A stretch of DNA of 64,000 bases from the NCBI GenBank assembly GCA_964059195.1, contig CAXKWD010000003.1, positions 201,338,174 through 201,402,173 on the forward strand, given 5' to 3'. This stretch comes from Ectobius pallidus (lineage: Eukaryota > Arthropoda > Insecta > Blattodea > Ectobiidae). Every line of letters starts with the position of its first letter. Position 1 is the stretch's first letter. The notes under the pieces are model-generated. The model was not told where the DNA came from and did not search any database. It was given only the letters and a program-made list of their open reading frames with translations. Below, in pieces: positions 41,701-50,877 of this stretch. A program made the translations under genes and the position numbers.

Positions 41701-41932
41701 TTCTCTCTCCTGTTATAGAACTATAAGTTTTATCTGCTAGTTGCACCACCCTAACTTCAGATTCTTCTACTGCTAAATCTAACATTTTACACAAAAAATC
41801 ACCCTTCTCTCCCACATAAGTTTTATCTGAACCGGAATCTATTAAAGCAATAAATGTAATATCCTCCAGCAAAATTTCAACAAAACATCTGTCTCCATTA
41901 ACTAAATCTGTAGGATTTATATTTAACATCAC
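38780..41932 (-). CDS. pol: gypsy Pol polyprotein (protease, RT, RNase H, integrase)
   Basis: 1050 codons, uninterrupted. Aspartic protease near residue 30 (LIDSGSDKTYVG); reverse transcriptase with YLDD at about 345; RNase H with TDASFSGLGAAL at about 495; integrase with an HHCC zinc module near 706 (HDAPTAGHMG ... CEICQRQK) and the DDE triad at about 774 (TDLLGPYP), 835 (MDNGPQYTS) and 868 (NPVERVNR). The first Met is probably not the real start: the gag frame continues into pol in the same frame after one UGA. The gene looks fully functional. Confidence 0.95.
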   Translation of the reverse strand: MMLNINPTDLVNGDRCFVEILLEDITFIALIDSGSDKTYVGEKGDFLCKMLDLAVEESEVRVVQLADKTYSSITGERTFEMKLQDRIFQIKCKIMPNLAVDMILGMDVLRQIGLVVDLQDGTWYFKDEPAKIFQFVKAIDLKEEDQLHNILTLPTPQERDRLNMFLENQLQKFDQCTGLTDLISHVIDTGDAKPIKQRYYPVSPILEKVIHAEIDKMLLEKVIEPSNSPWSSPVVMVKKPDKTWRFCVDFRKVNNCTKRDSYPLPYIEHVLSKLRHARYISTIDLKNGYWQVPLDEASKEKTAFTVPGRGLYQFRVMPFGIHNAPASFQRLVDTILREEIGEKCFCYLDDIVLISETFEEHLSLLEKVLEKLRKANLKINREKSKFCRSELKYLGHIITPLGIAVDSDKISCILEYPAPTKVKEVRAFLGLASWYRRFIPFFSEVVKPLTALLKKNQKWRWTKECQESFDELKSKLSSSPILTCPDYTKPLVLQTDASFSGLGAALIQTGEEGEEKVIAYASRTLTVGEQKWAIVEKELLAILWAVQKFRPYLEGYHFKVYTDHFALKWLNTLQNPTGRLARWSLLLQEYDFEVIHRPGRLQKVPDALSRIHEGKVQEKTVEEEFCLLLTDKSEVVEWENIQDAWYIKRKEQVQSKPKFWPDWKVVDGKLYHLRLDQLEQTLEGTVNRWKLVIPQDFRIKVLQECHDAPTAGHMGIAKTFFRIANKYYWPGMFRDVAKYVTACEICQRQKVLQTAQAGPMHFYQKEKPWMTVATDLLGPYPRSKKGNRYVIVFQDTFTKYIECKALRKATSRAVTEAFYELIILKWGIPGYLLMDNGPQYTSKLMREIAKAFNITPCYLPVYSPQGNPVERVNRVLKTMISSYIQKDQTVWDVYLREFNFAINTAKHSSTGCTPYMLNYGKEPEIISRIEKVENQPIYKEIPKLWVERLNKLKTVRLMVRHNLETAYKNSSHYYNLRRREVRFCPGDLVLRRNFKLSDASQAYAAGLSAKFVGPFIIKKKLSENSYELTNRFGKQLGKWHVKDLKPFVPG

Positions 41933-41950
41933 ACAAGCCTGATTTTTAGT

Positions 41951-41959
41951 TAATTGTCA
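41951..41959 (-). promoter_or_regulatory. gag-pol stop-codon readthrough context UGA-CAA-UUA
   Basis: Minus-strand codons at the end of gag read ...TTA TGA CAA TTA ACT AAA, and the same frame runs on into pol, eight codons before its first ATG. UGA followed by CAA-UUA fits the CAR-YYA context known to promote readthrough in tobacco mosaic virus. A frameshift is not needed. Confidence 0.65.
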
Positions 41960-43321
41960 TAAGGAATTTGTAGGCCTAACTTTACTTTCTTGGGGCATCC
42001 TACAATCAATAGACCTATGTCCAAGCTTATTACAATTATAACATTTAATCGTAGTGCGTGGAGTAACTCTACGAGGTGCCTTACACTCGAACTGCCTATG
42101 TCCTATTTTATCACAGTTCCAACATCGCTGGTTATTTGAAAAACGCAAAGTGGTGTTTTTACCATTTTCCCCCAACTCATCCTGTCTCTCTTTATTTTCT
42201 ATTACTTTAACCATTCTAGAATCATTTACAGGACTTGAATTTCGTTCCTTATCCCACGTCTTTGCAGAAAAACTAACACTAGGTTTCTTTTGTAATTCAG
42301 ACGATGGAAGTTCCTGTTTTCCCTGAATTCCTAACGCTGTATGAACCGAAGGTATAACAACTTGTCTCTGGGGTTTATAAGCCGTTTCTTTAATTGTAGC
42401 TCTAACCTGCGTTGGAGGAGGAATATATCTCTCAGAATCTAACAATATTTGTTCATATTGCCTACCTACACGTATTAAATCTGTTATAGTTTGAATCTCT
42501 GCAGGTCTAAGGTACAATTTTACATCAGGACGCAAATTTTTGATAACAGTCTTCATCATTTGTTGAGGACTCATTGGAGCACTTAGCCTCCTCATTAACG
42601 TTTGAATAGCATTAACATAATCAAAAATCGATTCTTTAGGACCTTGCGTTCTCTGTCTAATCTCATCCAAAAGCGAGTCTTCCTCATCAATAGGCAAGTA
42701 ATATTCTCTAAATTCTTTCAAAAAAGCTTCCCATGTAGGCCAATCTGTTAATCTGTTCCTGTACCAAAGTAAAGCTGAATCTTGTAAAATTTCGGGTAAT
42801 ACTGACAATAACTCTGCACCCTGCAACTTAGAACTTTGTTTTAAATCTTCCAATCTCTCCAAAAATAAGTAAATGCTATCCCCAGGTTTGAATTTAATGT
42901 TCCATTTACGAACCAGATCCAAAGTATTTGGTTTATGCGGCTCTAACTGAATTGTGAACGATGGTACTACTGGTACAACTTCTTCTGAATCAGCTACCGC
43001 CATGGCCTTCCTACGCATTAACTTAACCCATGTATACACTACATCTCCATATGAATCTTGTGGAACCGTTATATTATGTTCAACTAAATCTTCTTCCAAA
43101 ACTTCCTGACTCAGAGCAAAAGCCGTAATTAACACTTGAAATGACTGAGGGTTCTTGCGGGCATAATCTAACAAGCGTTGTCTTAACTCATCCCTTGTAC
43201 CTGTGGTCGGTAACTTTACTCTATCACATTCTGCCTCTAAATCCGCCTTCCTCAACTTCCTAATAGCTTGGGTTAACTCAGCTGCTCTTATTTGTGCATA
43301 TGGATCAACATAAGTAGCCAT
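41957..43321 (-). CDS. gag: gypsy Gag polyprotein with SAP motif and two zinc knuckles
   Basis: 454 codons. A SAP-like helix-extended loop-helix segment lies near residues 22-53 (LRKADLEAECDRVKLPTTGT then RDELRQRLLDYA), unusual in Gag. The central region holds a retrotransposon Gag domain (LQDSALLWYRNRL, TWEAFLKEFREYY). Two CCHC knuckles lie at about 399-412 (CWNCDKIGHRQFEC) and 427-440 (CYNCNKLGHRSIDC). It forms the particle and packages RNA. The start at 43321 is 541 bp inside the 5' LTR border, which leaves a long leader. Confidence 0.93.
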   Translation of the reverse strand: MATYVDPYAQIRAAELTQAIRKLRKADLEAECDRVKLPTTGTRDELRQRLLDYARKNPQSFQVLITAFALSQEVLEEDLVEHNITVPQDSYGDVVYTWVKLMRRKAMAVADSEEVVPVVPSFTIQLEPHKPNTLDLVRKWNIKFKPGDSIYLFLERLEDLKQSSKLQGAELLSVLPEILQDSALLWYRNRLTDWPTWEAFLKEFREYYLPIDEEDSLLDEIRQRTQGPKESIFDYVNAIQTLMRRLSAPMSPQQMMKTVIKNLRPDVKLYLRPAEIQTITDLIRVGRQYEQILLDSERYIPPPTQVRATIKETAYKPQRQVVIPSVHTALGIQGKQELPSSELQKKPSVSFSAKTWDKERNSSPVNDSRMVKVIENKERQDELGENGKNTTLRFSNNQRCWNCDKIGHRQFECKAPRRVTPRTTIKCYNCNKLGHRSIDCRMPQESKVRPTNSL

Positions 43322-43516
43322 ATTTATATATTAACAATACCACTGAAAAAAAAGATTAGAACACAATAGTTCAGTCGTCTGTCTTAGTCATCTATAGAAG
43401 TCCTTACTTGTCAATAGTCATTATTCTTTTCCCAAAAATATGTTATTATTTTTTTTTTTTGAGAATAAATTTCAGTTATACTAACCTAACTCCCAAAATT
43501 CTTTTAACACTATCTC

Positions 43517-43735
43517 GCCTCACGTTAGGATATTAAACTATCACTGCCTCACGCTATGGGCTATCAAAATATGTGATTTCAACACAACTCAACCCACGCT
43601 ATGGGCTCCAAAATATATGATGACTCGTATTTCAAGTTTCCAATTCTAACTGATTACTGTTTATTTTCTTTTCTTATATCAAGCCAAACTTTTGTAATTT
43701 TAACACAACTCAACCCACGCTATGGGCGACCAATC
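43517..43735 (-). repeat. degenerate copies of the primer-binding-site region in the gypsy leader
   Basis: GCCCATAGCGTGGGTTGAGT-type sequence recurs with centres near 43555, 43600 and 43720, plus a weaker copy near 43525. Each is preceded on the minus strand by a TTTTGG-like word, as the true site is. Confidence 0.65.
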
Positions 43736-43836
43736 TTTGTGAGACTTTAACTGAATAAAGGTTTCTTTTTACTTAACAATTTTAACTAAATTAAGTTGCA
43801 ACAATTAGCAATACTGTTTTGTTTTAACACTACTTA

Positions 43837-43856
43837 GCCCCATGATATGGGCGCCA
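43837..43856 (-). promoter_or_regulatory. primer-binding site
   Basis: TGGCGCCCATATCATGGGGC begins five bases inside the 5' LTR on the minus strand. TGGCGCCCA is a common LTR-element primer-binding start, complementary to a tRNA CCA end. The exact tRNA was not identified. Confidence 0.75.
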
Positions 43857-43861
43857 AAATT

Positions 43862-46850
43862 TGTGATGGGCTTTTCTTACTTTATGCTATAAAGTTCCCT
43901 AACTTCTTGGATTAAATCTTCGCCAAAATTCTTCGCCAAAATCTGTGACGACTAATATGTGATTATTCTCAATCGTAGTATATAAGTTTACTGAACTCCT
44001 ACAAAACAAGGTCACTCATGCACCTATCGTGTCATCATAACACTGCCTGCATAGTCCACATTCCAACGTTCAGTACAACTACCTCTGTCACCGGGTGATT
44101 GCAAATTTCCTACTCTCAGTCTACTTTCTCTTTCTTTTAACAATTTACCCAGTCTTGATAATATTGATGAAAATTTATATTAACGGGCGCCATCATCAAT
44201 ACGCTTCCTCTTTTCTTTTTGTTATGTATCAGCCCAGTCACAAATTAAATTATAGATACACAGGCTATGTATCTACATGCCTCTCGACTAGCTTTTAAAT
44301 TAACAGTGGAGACGGGAATTGGGTTCGGATTTACCTTTCGTTTATTACTCTGCTTCTCTCTATTTCTTCTTTTTCTCCTTTTTCAGTGCTCACTACCAAA
44401 GTATATAACTTAGCCCAAAAATCAGCGACTTTCAAACCATTACAAGGATAAGGGTCAAAAATCTGAACTTCACGTTAATTTACTTTGCATAACAATAACC
44501 ATAATTTATTTAATATATTATTTTTTTTTCTTTTCAACAATAACAATCTTACATACAATAAATTACATTTACCCAACATTAACCATTCAACATTTTTATT
44601 AGTAGGATAGTATTTAATTATTCAAGGTTAGTATACCCAGTTTAACTACATAAGTACGTTCTCTGTTCAACAATAACAAATCCCTAATTAATTACTTTAA
44701 CCTTCTTTCTTTTTTTTTTTGTTTCCAGGTATCTACTAGAACGTCTTGTATTATTCTTCTAATTTACTACTGACTTGTGTAGTCATTTACATTTGCAACT
44801 TCAGGATAGTTCAATATATATATTATACCTTCTGTTTTTTTTGAATAAATAAAGGTTTTCAATTCATAATCCAGTCCTTAACTCTACAGATTACACTCAA
44901 TAATCCCACCTATGTCTCCTATACGAGTCTACTAGTCATCTTAGTCCATGAAGAATTGTATTTAAAGATAGATAGGAAAGACAGTCTCATGAAGAAAGAA
45001 ATAGAAGTTTAGGCCTATACCCACAGAGTGACTGTGGCGATAGACCACCGATACAGGAGCGGCGTCTAGATCTTGAGTTACAAACAATCTGACTCCTCTC
45101 CTGCAACCGGGAAAATATTAATGGGCCGCAAACAAAAATAAAATTTTGTAAATCGATGTCAGAGGTCCCTGACACTCTCTCCTAGAGGCACGTGGGGCCG
45201 TTGTTCGCCTCCAACATCGATGGCTTTCACAATCTCTCATAAATTTCTTTTCTTTATATGTTACTAGTATAGGCCTTGCCTACTACCAGATTTTATTTGT
45301 TTGATTCGGGATACTTCCGGCGTTCCCTCACCTCACCCTTACAATCTCTAGTACTTGTTCATAAACTACTTATCATCAGTACACTACTCGTAATTACCTA
45401 TTCTCCTCTTTCTAACCTGACCAATCATCAACTATTATCTTTTAACCCCTTTCTTTCTTTAAGTAGAGTTCCCTTCAGCTTATACCATTGATTTAATTCA
45501 CTTGGTGGTTATTCTAGTTTTCCTACTTCTTAAGTTACTACTCTTCAGCATGGGCACCCAATCTTCTTTTGTCTCTAAATTCCCTAGAATTCTAACTGAA
45601 ACTAATTCACGCCCAGATTAGTAAGCTTCTCTATAACCCCTGTAGTGACTTCTACTTCTACCCTAACATGTAAATTTTCCAATGGTACACACCTACTGCA
45701 CTACCACTCGTAGGCCTTCTTTTGCCCTTCAATCTTTCCACTTCTTATCCCCCTCTACCATATTCCATACACCTTCGCTTGTAGATAAATCTCTATAAAA
45801 AAAAACATAACTTAACACTACAGGCCAGCATGAAATCTATTTATAGATAGTCACCCGTCACCTGAAAGAAACCCAAGTGGGAGGGGCCCTCGTAAGAAGT
45901 ACTAAGCATGCCCCTTAATTACCTTTCTTCCTTACTCCCCTCGCGTCCTGTCTCAAAAATAACAAAGTTTATATGAGCATCACCAATTGCCCCTAGCTAT
46001 GTATTCATTCGTGGGACAATCACCCATAAAACCCCAAAGTGAAGAGATCTATCTTTGGCATTCAGCGGTTAGGCTCTTGACTGCTCTTTCATAATTAACT
46101 TAGACCAGAAATAGAAAATAGTTGGATTACTGGACTTCATCACTTTACTTCTAGAATTCTCACTTCTATGTTCCTATTCTATTCTTTTATCATACGATAC
46201 GGCGTCTAATCGCCACACATTACTTAGAAACCATCCTTACAAAAAAAAGGAATATCTCAATTTTCTCACTCCCCAAACAATAAGAAAAAGTCTAGACGAT
46301 TATACTCAACCAGTGATGTCCAACTTATCCTCCGATCCTGAGTTGTCTTCCATTACTTCCTGATGTCCATATCTGCTCTTATTCAGAGCGAGCAGTCACG
46401 ACTCACTCTCACAGCTGATGTTCGCTGTAGCGGTGTCTCGTACTGGCCGACTTGGTGTATTCTTCTGATTAATGACTATCTCCATATAGCCGTGTCAAGG
46501 AAGTTCACAACCAGAATTTCCTTAGATGAAGGTCTGACACACCATTATGCCAGAACGCCTCTACCGCTGTCACACATCCCAATCTCGTCTTCTCCCTTCT
46601 GCCTTTTCAACTTCTCTCTCTCGTGGTCAGGCACGTACTACCAACCGTCTTTCAGGTTCCACACGTCTCTCTCGTCGATTCACCGTCGACGCATGCGCAC
46701 CTCTCCTTTTCTGTAATTCAAATAAATTCAGGGCAGTATCGATAATCATGAAAATGTTCAATATCGATTAGTTGCGGTCCCCCAACCCTTCCTTTGTTTA
46801 GGAATGGTCTCCTATCGTTGATTATGCACGTCGCTATTTGCGTCGTGACA
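43862..46850 (-). repeat. 5' LTR of the gypsy element
   Basis: Near-identical to 35691-38676, three bases longer through homopolymer runs. As the 5' LTR it should hold the promoter for gag-pol; no TATA box could be assigned confidently. Confidence 0.92.
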
Positions 46851-46854
46851 ACAC

Positions 46855-46971
46855 AGGCGCGAGCATAGAGCTCTGGGCTTTTGTAGTTTTTCCTCCTGCC
46901 ACTTGAGCGCGCTGCTCTCCACATTCAGGTATTGTCAACTTCCGGTTTCCTCAATCTTGTGTGTTTTCAAT
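46855..46971. promoter_or_regulatory. probable divergent promoter region of the TTAA element
   Basis: GC-rich, TATA-less sequence upstream of the SAP/YqaJ start. Before the gypsy insertion it also lay directly upstream of the P2X7-C-like gene on the other strand. ACTTCCGG (46939-46946), an ETS-like core, recurs at the right THAP gene end (49396-49403). Confidence 0.4.
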
Positions 46972-47734
46972 ATGAGTTCGGGACGGTTCGCCAATTTTAC
47001 AGTGAAGGAGTTAAAAAGGATTTTATCGGAAGATGGTGCAACAAATATTTCATGGTCAACAAAGCAAGAGTTGATTGCAAGGTGAGAAATCAAAGCTACC
47101 TCTCTTCTGAAACGTTCGCTAACTGTTCCAATATGGTACAATATGCCTGCGGTCTCAAATATTTTTGATACTGTTGCACGATTTATTTTCATGCTTATTT
47201 ACAAATATGCATGAACTTTTTCGTATCATAACTTATTGAACACACAGTCTAATATACGACGCTGTTTGTTTTGGTTGCAGGTTGCTCAGACGAGAGAAAA
47301 ATCCGGATAGGAACTTTGCCTTATTCGAAGTTGAGGTTATAGAATCAGAAAGTATACATGACTTTCCTTCGACGAATTTATTCAAGATAAATTCATTCAA
47401 GAAAGAACGGGTTAAACTTTTTGACGAAGACTCCATAAGCACTTGGTTCGAAAAGCGTAGGGCAGGCAGCAGTATGAAAGCTGGCCGGACTCTAGCAATT
47501 AGAAAATTCATAAAGTTCAAGTTAGTGAATAAGAAACATTATGCACAAGTACAGACACAGATGTTACTGAGTGATATTCACAGATGTGACTTTGTTATTT
47601 GGACTAAGAAGGGCATCATTATTCAACACATAAAATTTAACAAAGCATTTTCTGAGGGGCTACTTCTGCTATTTTGCCTCTTCTGCAAAATACCAATAAA
47701 AATGATTAGTTTTACAGTTGCTATTGTCTTTTGA
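46972..47734 (+). pseudogene. spliced SAP plus YqaJ-like nuclease remnant
   Basis: Exon 1 (46972-47081) starts at ATG and encodes a SAP-type DNA-binding motif (FTVKELKRILSEDG then TKQELIARLL across the splice). The intron is 47082-47280, with GTGAGA donor and TTTGGTTGCAG acceptor, and joins in frame. Exon 2 runs to 47734 and ends with HYAQVQTQMLLSD and CDFVIWTKKG, the last conserved blocks of YqaJ/lambda-exonuclease-like domains (the Q-x-Q helix and the DFVVW strand). The catalytic blocks normally lying before it are missing between SSMKAGRTLAIRK and FIKFKL, so an internal deletion has inactivated it. YqaJ-type enzymes are 5'-3' DNA exonucleases used with annealing proteins. Confidence 0.65.
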
Positions 47735-47740
47735 TTTGTT

Positions 47741-47965
47741 TTAAATAAAAATAGCAGAACCACCATGCTTGTTATGACTACGACAAAAATAAGAGGCTAC
47801 TTTAAAATTTTGAGTATTTGACAAATTTATATTTTCTGGGCTCAGCCAGTGTTCCGCCATCCCAATTACCTCCAAATTATTGTCTGATGACATAATACAT
47901 AACATATCTGATTTACCTAGAAAACCTTGAATGTTAAAAAACATGACATTTACAAAATTAGTGTT
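47741..47965 (-). pseudogene. LINE endonuclease N-terminal fragment only
   Basis: MFFNIQGFLGKSDML, then VIGMAEHWLS and NKHGGSAIFI are the first blocks of a LINE AP endonuclease. Sequence stops at that point and nothing of the RT follows. LINE insertions normally keep the 3' end, so a 5'-only piece is unusual. An AT-rich stretch at the break could reflect premature polyadenylation. Confidence 0.6.
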
Positions 47966-49118
47966 ATAATTAACTATAGGCCCATTATGATTACATTTTT
48001 CTTTACCAGGTTAATCTACTTGTTACAAGAGCTTTTATTACAGGCATACAACAAATCTGAACATTTTGAGATACATTTAAGCTATTCTTAGTCCTAGGCC
48101 CACATTCTACTCTAAAAAATCCCTTTAGGCAAGCCTACAGGCTGAGGTAGATTTCAAAGTGCTTTTGGTTTAATTTACTGTCGCTGCGTAGAACTCTTCT
48201 TCTTTAACATTGGCATGACAAACCCGCAATAATAATTGCAAAAAAGAGGAAAGAGCACTTTTTCAAACATTCAAATATCGCCTTAAATGAGAGCTATCGA
48301 GAAACTAGTTATTGATTTGTAGAGTACTCATCAAGAGCTTTTCAATGATACCCCACAAGACGTGGTTTCAAAAAATTTCGAATTTCCATCACCCCCACCC
48401 CCACTCGTACCCCCAAAACCCCCGAATCGTTGATGTCACTGTGAACTCCATAGGGAGTACTCTCATTTATTCAAACAAAGTTTCCCTCTATACTTCATAG
48501 GGGCCGAGATAAAAATGTTTTAAAATTTCAACCCCCTCCCCCGACCACCCCCTTGGGCCAATTTTGCTCATTAACGAACTTGTCCGAACTATTGGGCCTA
48601 GAAATAACATATTAAAATTTGGTTCAGATATCTTCAAAATTACGGCCGCTAGCATGTAAAGATATATACTGTATATATATCACAATTTTTTTTTTAACGG
48701 GCGGTGGTTTCGTACTTAGGGGAGCATGAAACGTAAAGATATGAAAGAATTTTTCGAAAATCATGACATGGTATCCATTGCAATAGGTAGATTTTTCTTC
48801 GAAATCTTCTTAAAAATCATCAAGCCCGGACCCATGTTTTCCTAAAAAAATTTATGTCCTTTGTTTTTTACTCAATTACAATACAGAATAACTATTTTAT
48901 CGGTTACGAGAGAAATTTCGATTGACATTGAGATTCTTAAATGTCAAAATAAATGACCAAATAAATTGGCAAAAAAAATTACACTGGAAAGATTAAATAC
49001 TAATTTAACATGGAAATGAAACTTGATTATAAGCCTAAACGAGGTTAAGTTGGTCAGGTATACTTATTATTTCATAGGCTTATATATTTTTCTCAACGTC
49101 AACTATATCAAAAATATC
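47966..49118. other. no gene recognised inside the TTAA element
   Basis: Non-coding, with a C-rich run (about 48390-48425) and degenerate ACCCCC words. It may contain deleted remains of element genes that cannot be recognised. Confidence 0.45.
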
Positions 49119-49331
49119 TTAATCACTCAAAAAAAGCATGAAAAACTCGCCAAAACTGCTCAAAGGAACATTAAAATCATCATCTGTGAAGTGACAGCTG
49201 CAAACACGAGAATACTGGAAAGGTGTTCTTCCATGGCGTAATTTTACCATCCATTCTTTAAAAACAGCCCTAAGTCCTAAATTTTTGTTTGCAAAGGCTG
49301 AACAGCCGAAAACAGAGCAGTTAATCGGCAT
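49119..49331 (-). pseudogene. THAP-domain protein at the right end of the TTAA element
   Basis: From MPINCSVFGCSAFANKN (start 49331) to FQYSRVCSCHFTDDDF. The zinc pattern is Cys-x4-Cys ... Cys-x2-His, with KEWMVKLRHG in the position of the THAP tryptophan motif. The spacing between the Cys pairs is shorter than usual and the Phe-Pro motif is missing, so an internal piece may be lost. After the finger the frame runs out within about 20 residues. Transcription points inward from the right tip, mirroring the left THAP gene. Confidence 0.65.
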
Positions 49332-49638
49332 AATTACTTCCAAAACAAGATACAAGCACAGAACTGTATTGTAAATACAGGCCTCTGAGATAACCGGAAG
49401 TGGATAATACCTCATTCTCGGCGGCCATCTTAAAAGCGCAGAGCTCTATTACAGTAGCTGTTGTCCTGCCAGCGAGTTAGTCAGGAGTGACGTCACAGGA
49501 GCGTTTTACTTCACCCGTACAAGGCGTAATATTGGGCACCTGAAGTTCACGAGATCACCATTCGTTTCGTAATTCAAAGCTCCGTGCGATGAGATTAAAA
49601 TTAGAAAATGGTATTTTTTTAGTTTACCCTTCCTTTAA

Positions 49639-50877
49639 AATGTTGAGTCTAAGTAATCTTTAATACTAAGGAACTTGCCATTCAGGAGTATATCTTTTAG
49701 TTTTCCCTTAAAAGTTTTGATGTTGGATTTTGTTATTTCTGATGGCAGTTTATTGTACATGAGAATTCCTGTGTGAGATATGCTAAGTAAGCTTTTGGTA
49801 AGTCTATGACTGTCCAAATGTAAGTTATTAAATGTTCTTGTGTGATAATTATGTATCTCAGAATTTAGACGAAATTCAATTTTATTCTTGTGGATGAAGA
49901 GCAACGTTTCAAGTATATATAAGCACGGTACAGGTAAGATTCCTATTTTTCCAAGGAGCTCTTTGGTTGGTGTTCTAATGGGTAAGTGGAAAATTGTTTT
50001 TAGTATCCGCTTTTGCAATTTGAAAATGCAATCAGCTTTAGGAGATGAGCCCCAAAAGGGGATCCCGTATCTAATTAGGGATTCAACACAGGAGTAGTAT
50101 ACTACTTTCAAGACTTATGTGGAGCAGGTTTTAGACAGGACACGAAGAGCAAAGGAAAGTTTGCAGAGGTGTTTACTGAGCTCAGAAATGTGCTTTTCCC
50201 AAGAAAGATCAGAGTCGATCCAAACTCCTAGAAATTTTGTCTCACTTTTGTTAGCTAAGGGATTATTGTTTATTTGCACAAGTAAGTTATTGTTTTGGGC
50301 CTGAGAATTAAAGTGAAGGTATACGCATTTGTCAACATTAATTAATAGCATGTTTTCTTTAAGCCAACGCTCAATGTTGTTATTAACTTCGTTGACTTTA
50401 ATTTGAAGTGAGTTAATATCAGTACTGTTTAGTATCAGATTTGTGTCGTCTGCAAACATGATGGTTTGTGCAAGGGGGATATTGAATGGAAAATCATTTA
50501 TGAAAATTAGAAAAAGGATTGGGCCGAGGACTGAGCCTTGGGGAACCCCATGTTCAGCGATTAATGTATCTGACTGAGCTGATTCTATTTCGACGAACTG
50601 TTTTCTATTGCTCAAATAAGAAATGAACCACTTGTTGGCGAGTCCTCTTATTCCTAAACAACTTAGTTTCGTGAGGAGAATTTTGTGATTGACAAGGTCA
50701 AAGGCTTTAGTTAGATCCAAAAATAGGCCAATTGATTGCTCCCCTTTGTTTTTGGCTTCGAGCACGTACCTTAAGAAGCCAAATATGGCGTTGCTGATGG
50801 ATTTGCCTTTCCTGAAGCCATATTGAGATTTAGAAAAATAATTGTTTTTTTCAAGGAAGGAAATGAGTCTGTTGACC
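49639..50877 (-). pseudogene. LINE-beta reverse transcriptase and C-terminus
   Basis: It contains SQYGFRKGKSISNA, LFLDLTKAFDLVNHKILL, GVPQGSVLGPILFLIFINDFPFN, the active-site MFADDTN, FLGVWIDSDLSWEKHI and RYGIPFWGSSPK, and ends with a natural TAA that coincides with the TTAA target of the 15-kb element. One in-frame stop lies at 50115-50117. The upstream part of the gene resumes at 52072 beyond nested LINE-gamma. Confidence 0.85.

Larger units (their letters stand above)
35691..46850 (-). mobile_element. Ty3/gypsy LTR retrotransposon, complete, young
   Basis: Two LTRs of 2986 and 2989 bp bracket gag and pol on the minus strand. The 4-bp target duplication ACAC (35687-35690, 46851-46854) is perfect. 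A primer-binding site, polypurine tract, protease, RT, RNase H and integrase are all present, and no env-like frame was found. The LTRs differ only by homopolymer-length changes and a few substitutions in the parts compared (for example CACCTGTCG/CACCTATCG), so insertion was recent. Confidence 0.93.
34432..49634. mobile_element. 15.2-kb TTAA-flanked multi-gene DNA element
   Basis: The left tip AGGAAAAGTAAACTAAAAA and right tip (read inverted) AGGAAGGGTAAACTAAAAA are inverted repeats continuing weakly for about 35 bp (CATTTTCT shared). TTAA lies outside both (34428-34431, 49635-49638), the duplication used by piggyBac and Kolobok. Gene remnants in order: THAP (+), P2X7-C-like (-), SAP/YqaJ (+), THAP (-). 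Both ends carry TGACGTCAC about 150 bp inside. Without the gypsy insertion (35691-46850 plus a 4-bp duplication) the element is about 4.04 kb. Kolobok transposases carry THAP domains, so Kolobok is the best guess, but no transposase catalytic domain is seen. Confidence 0.7.
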
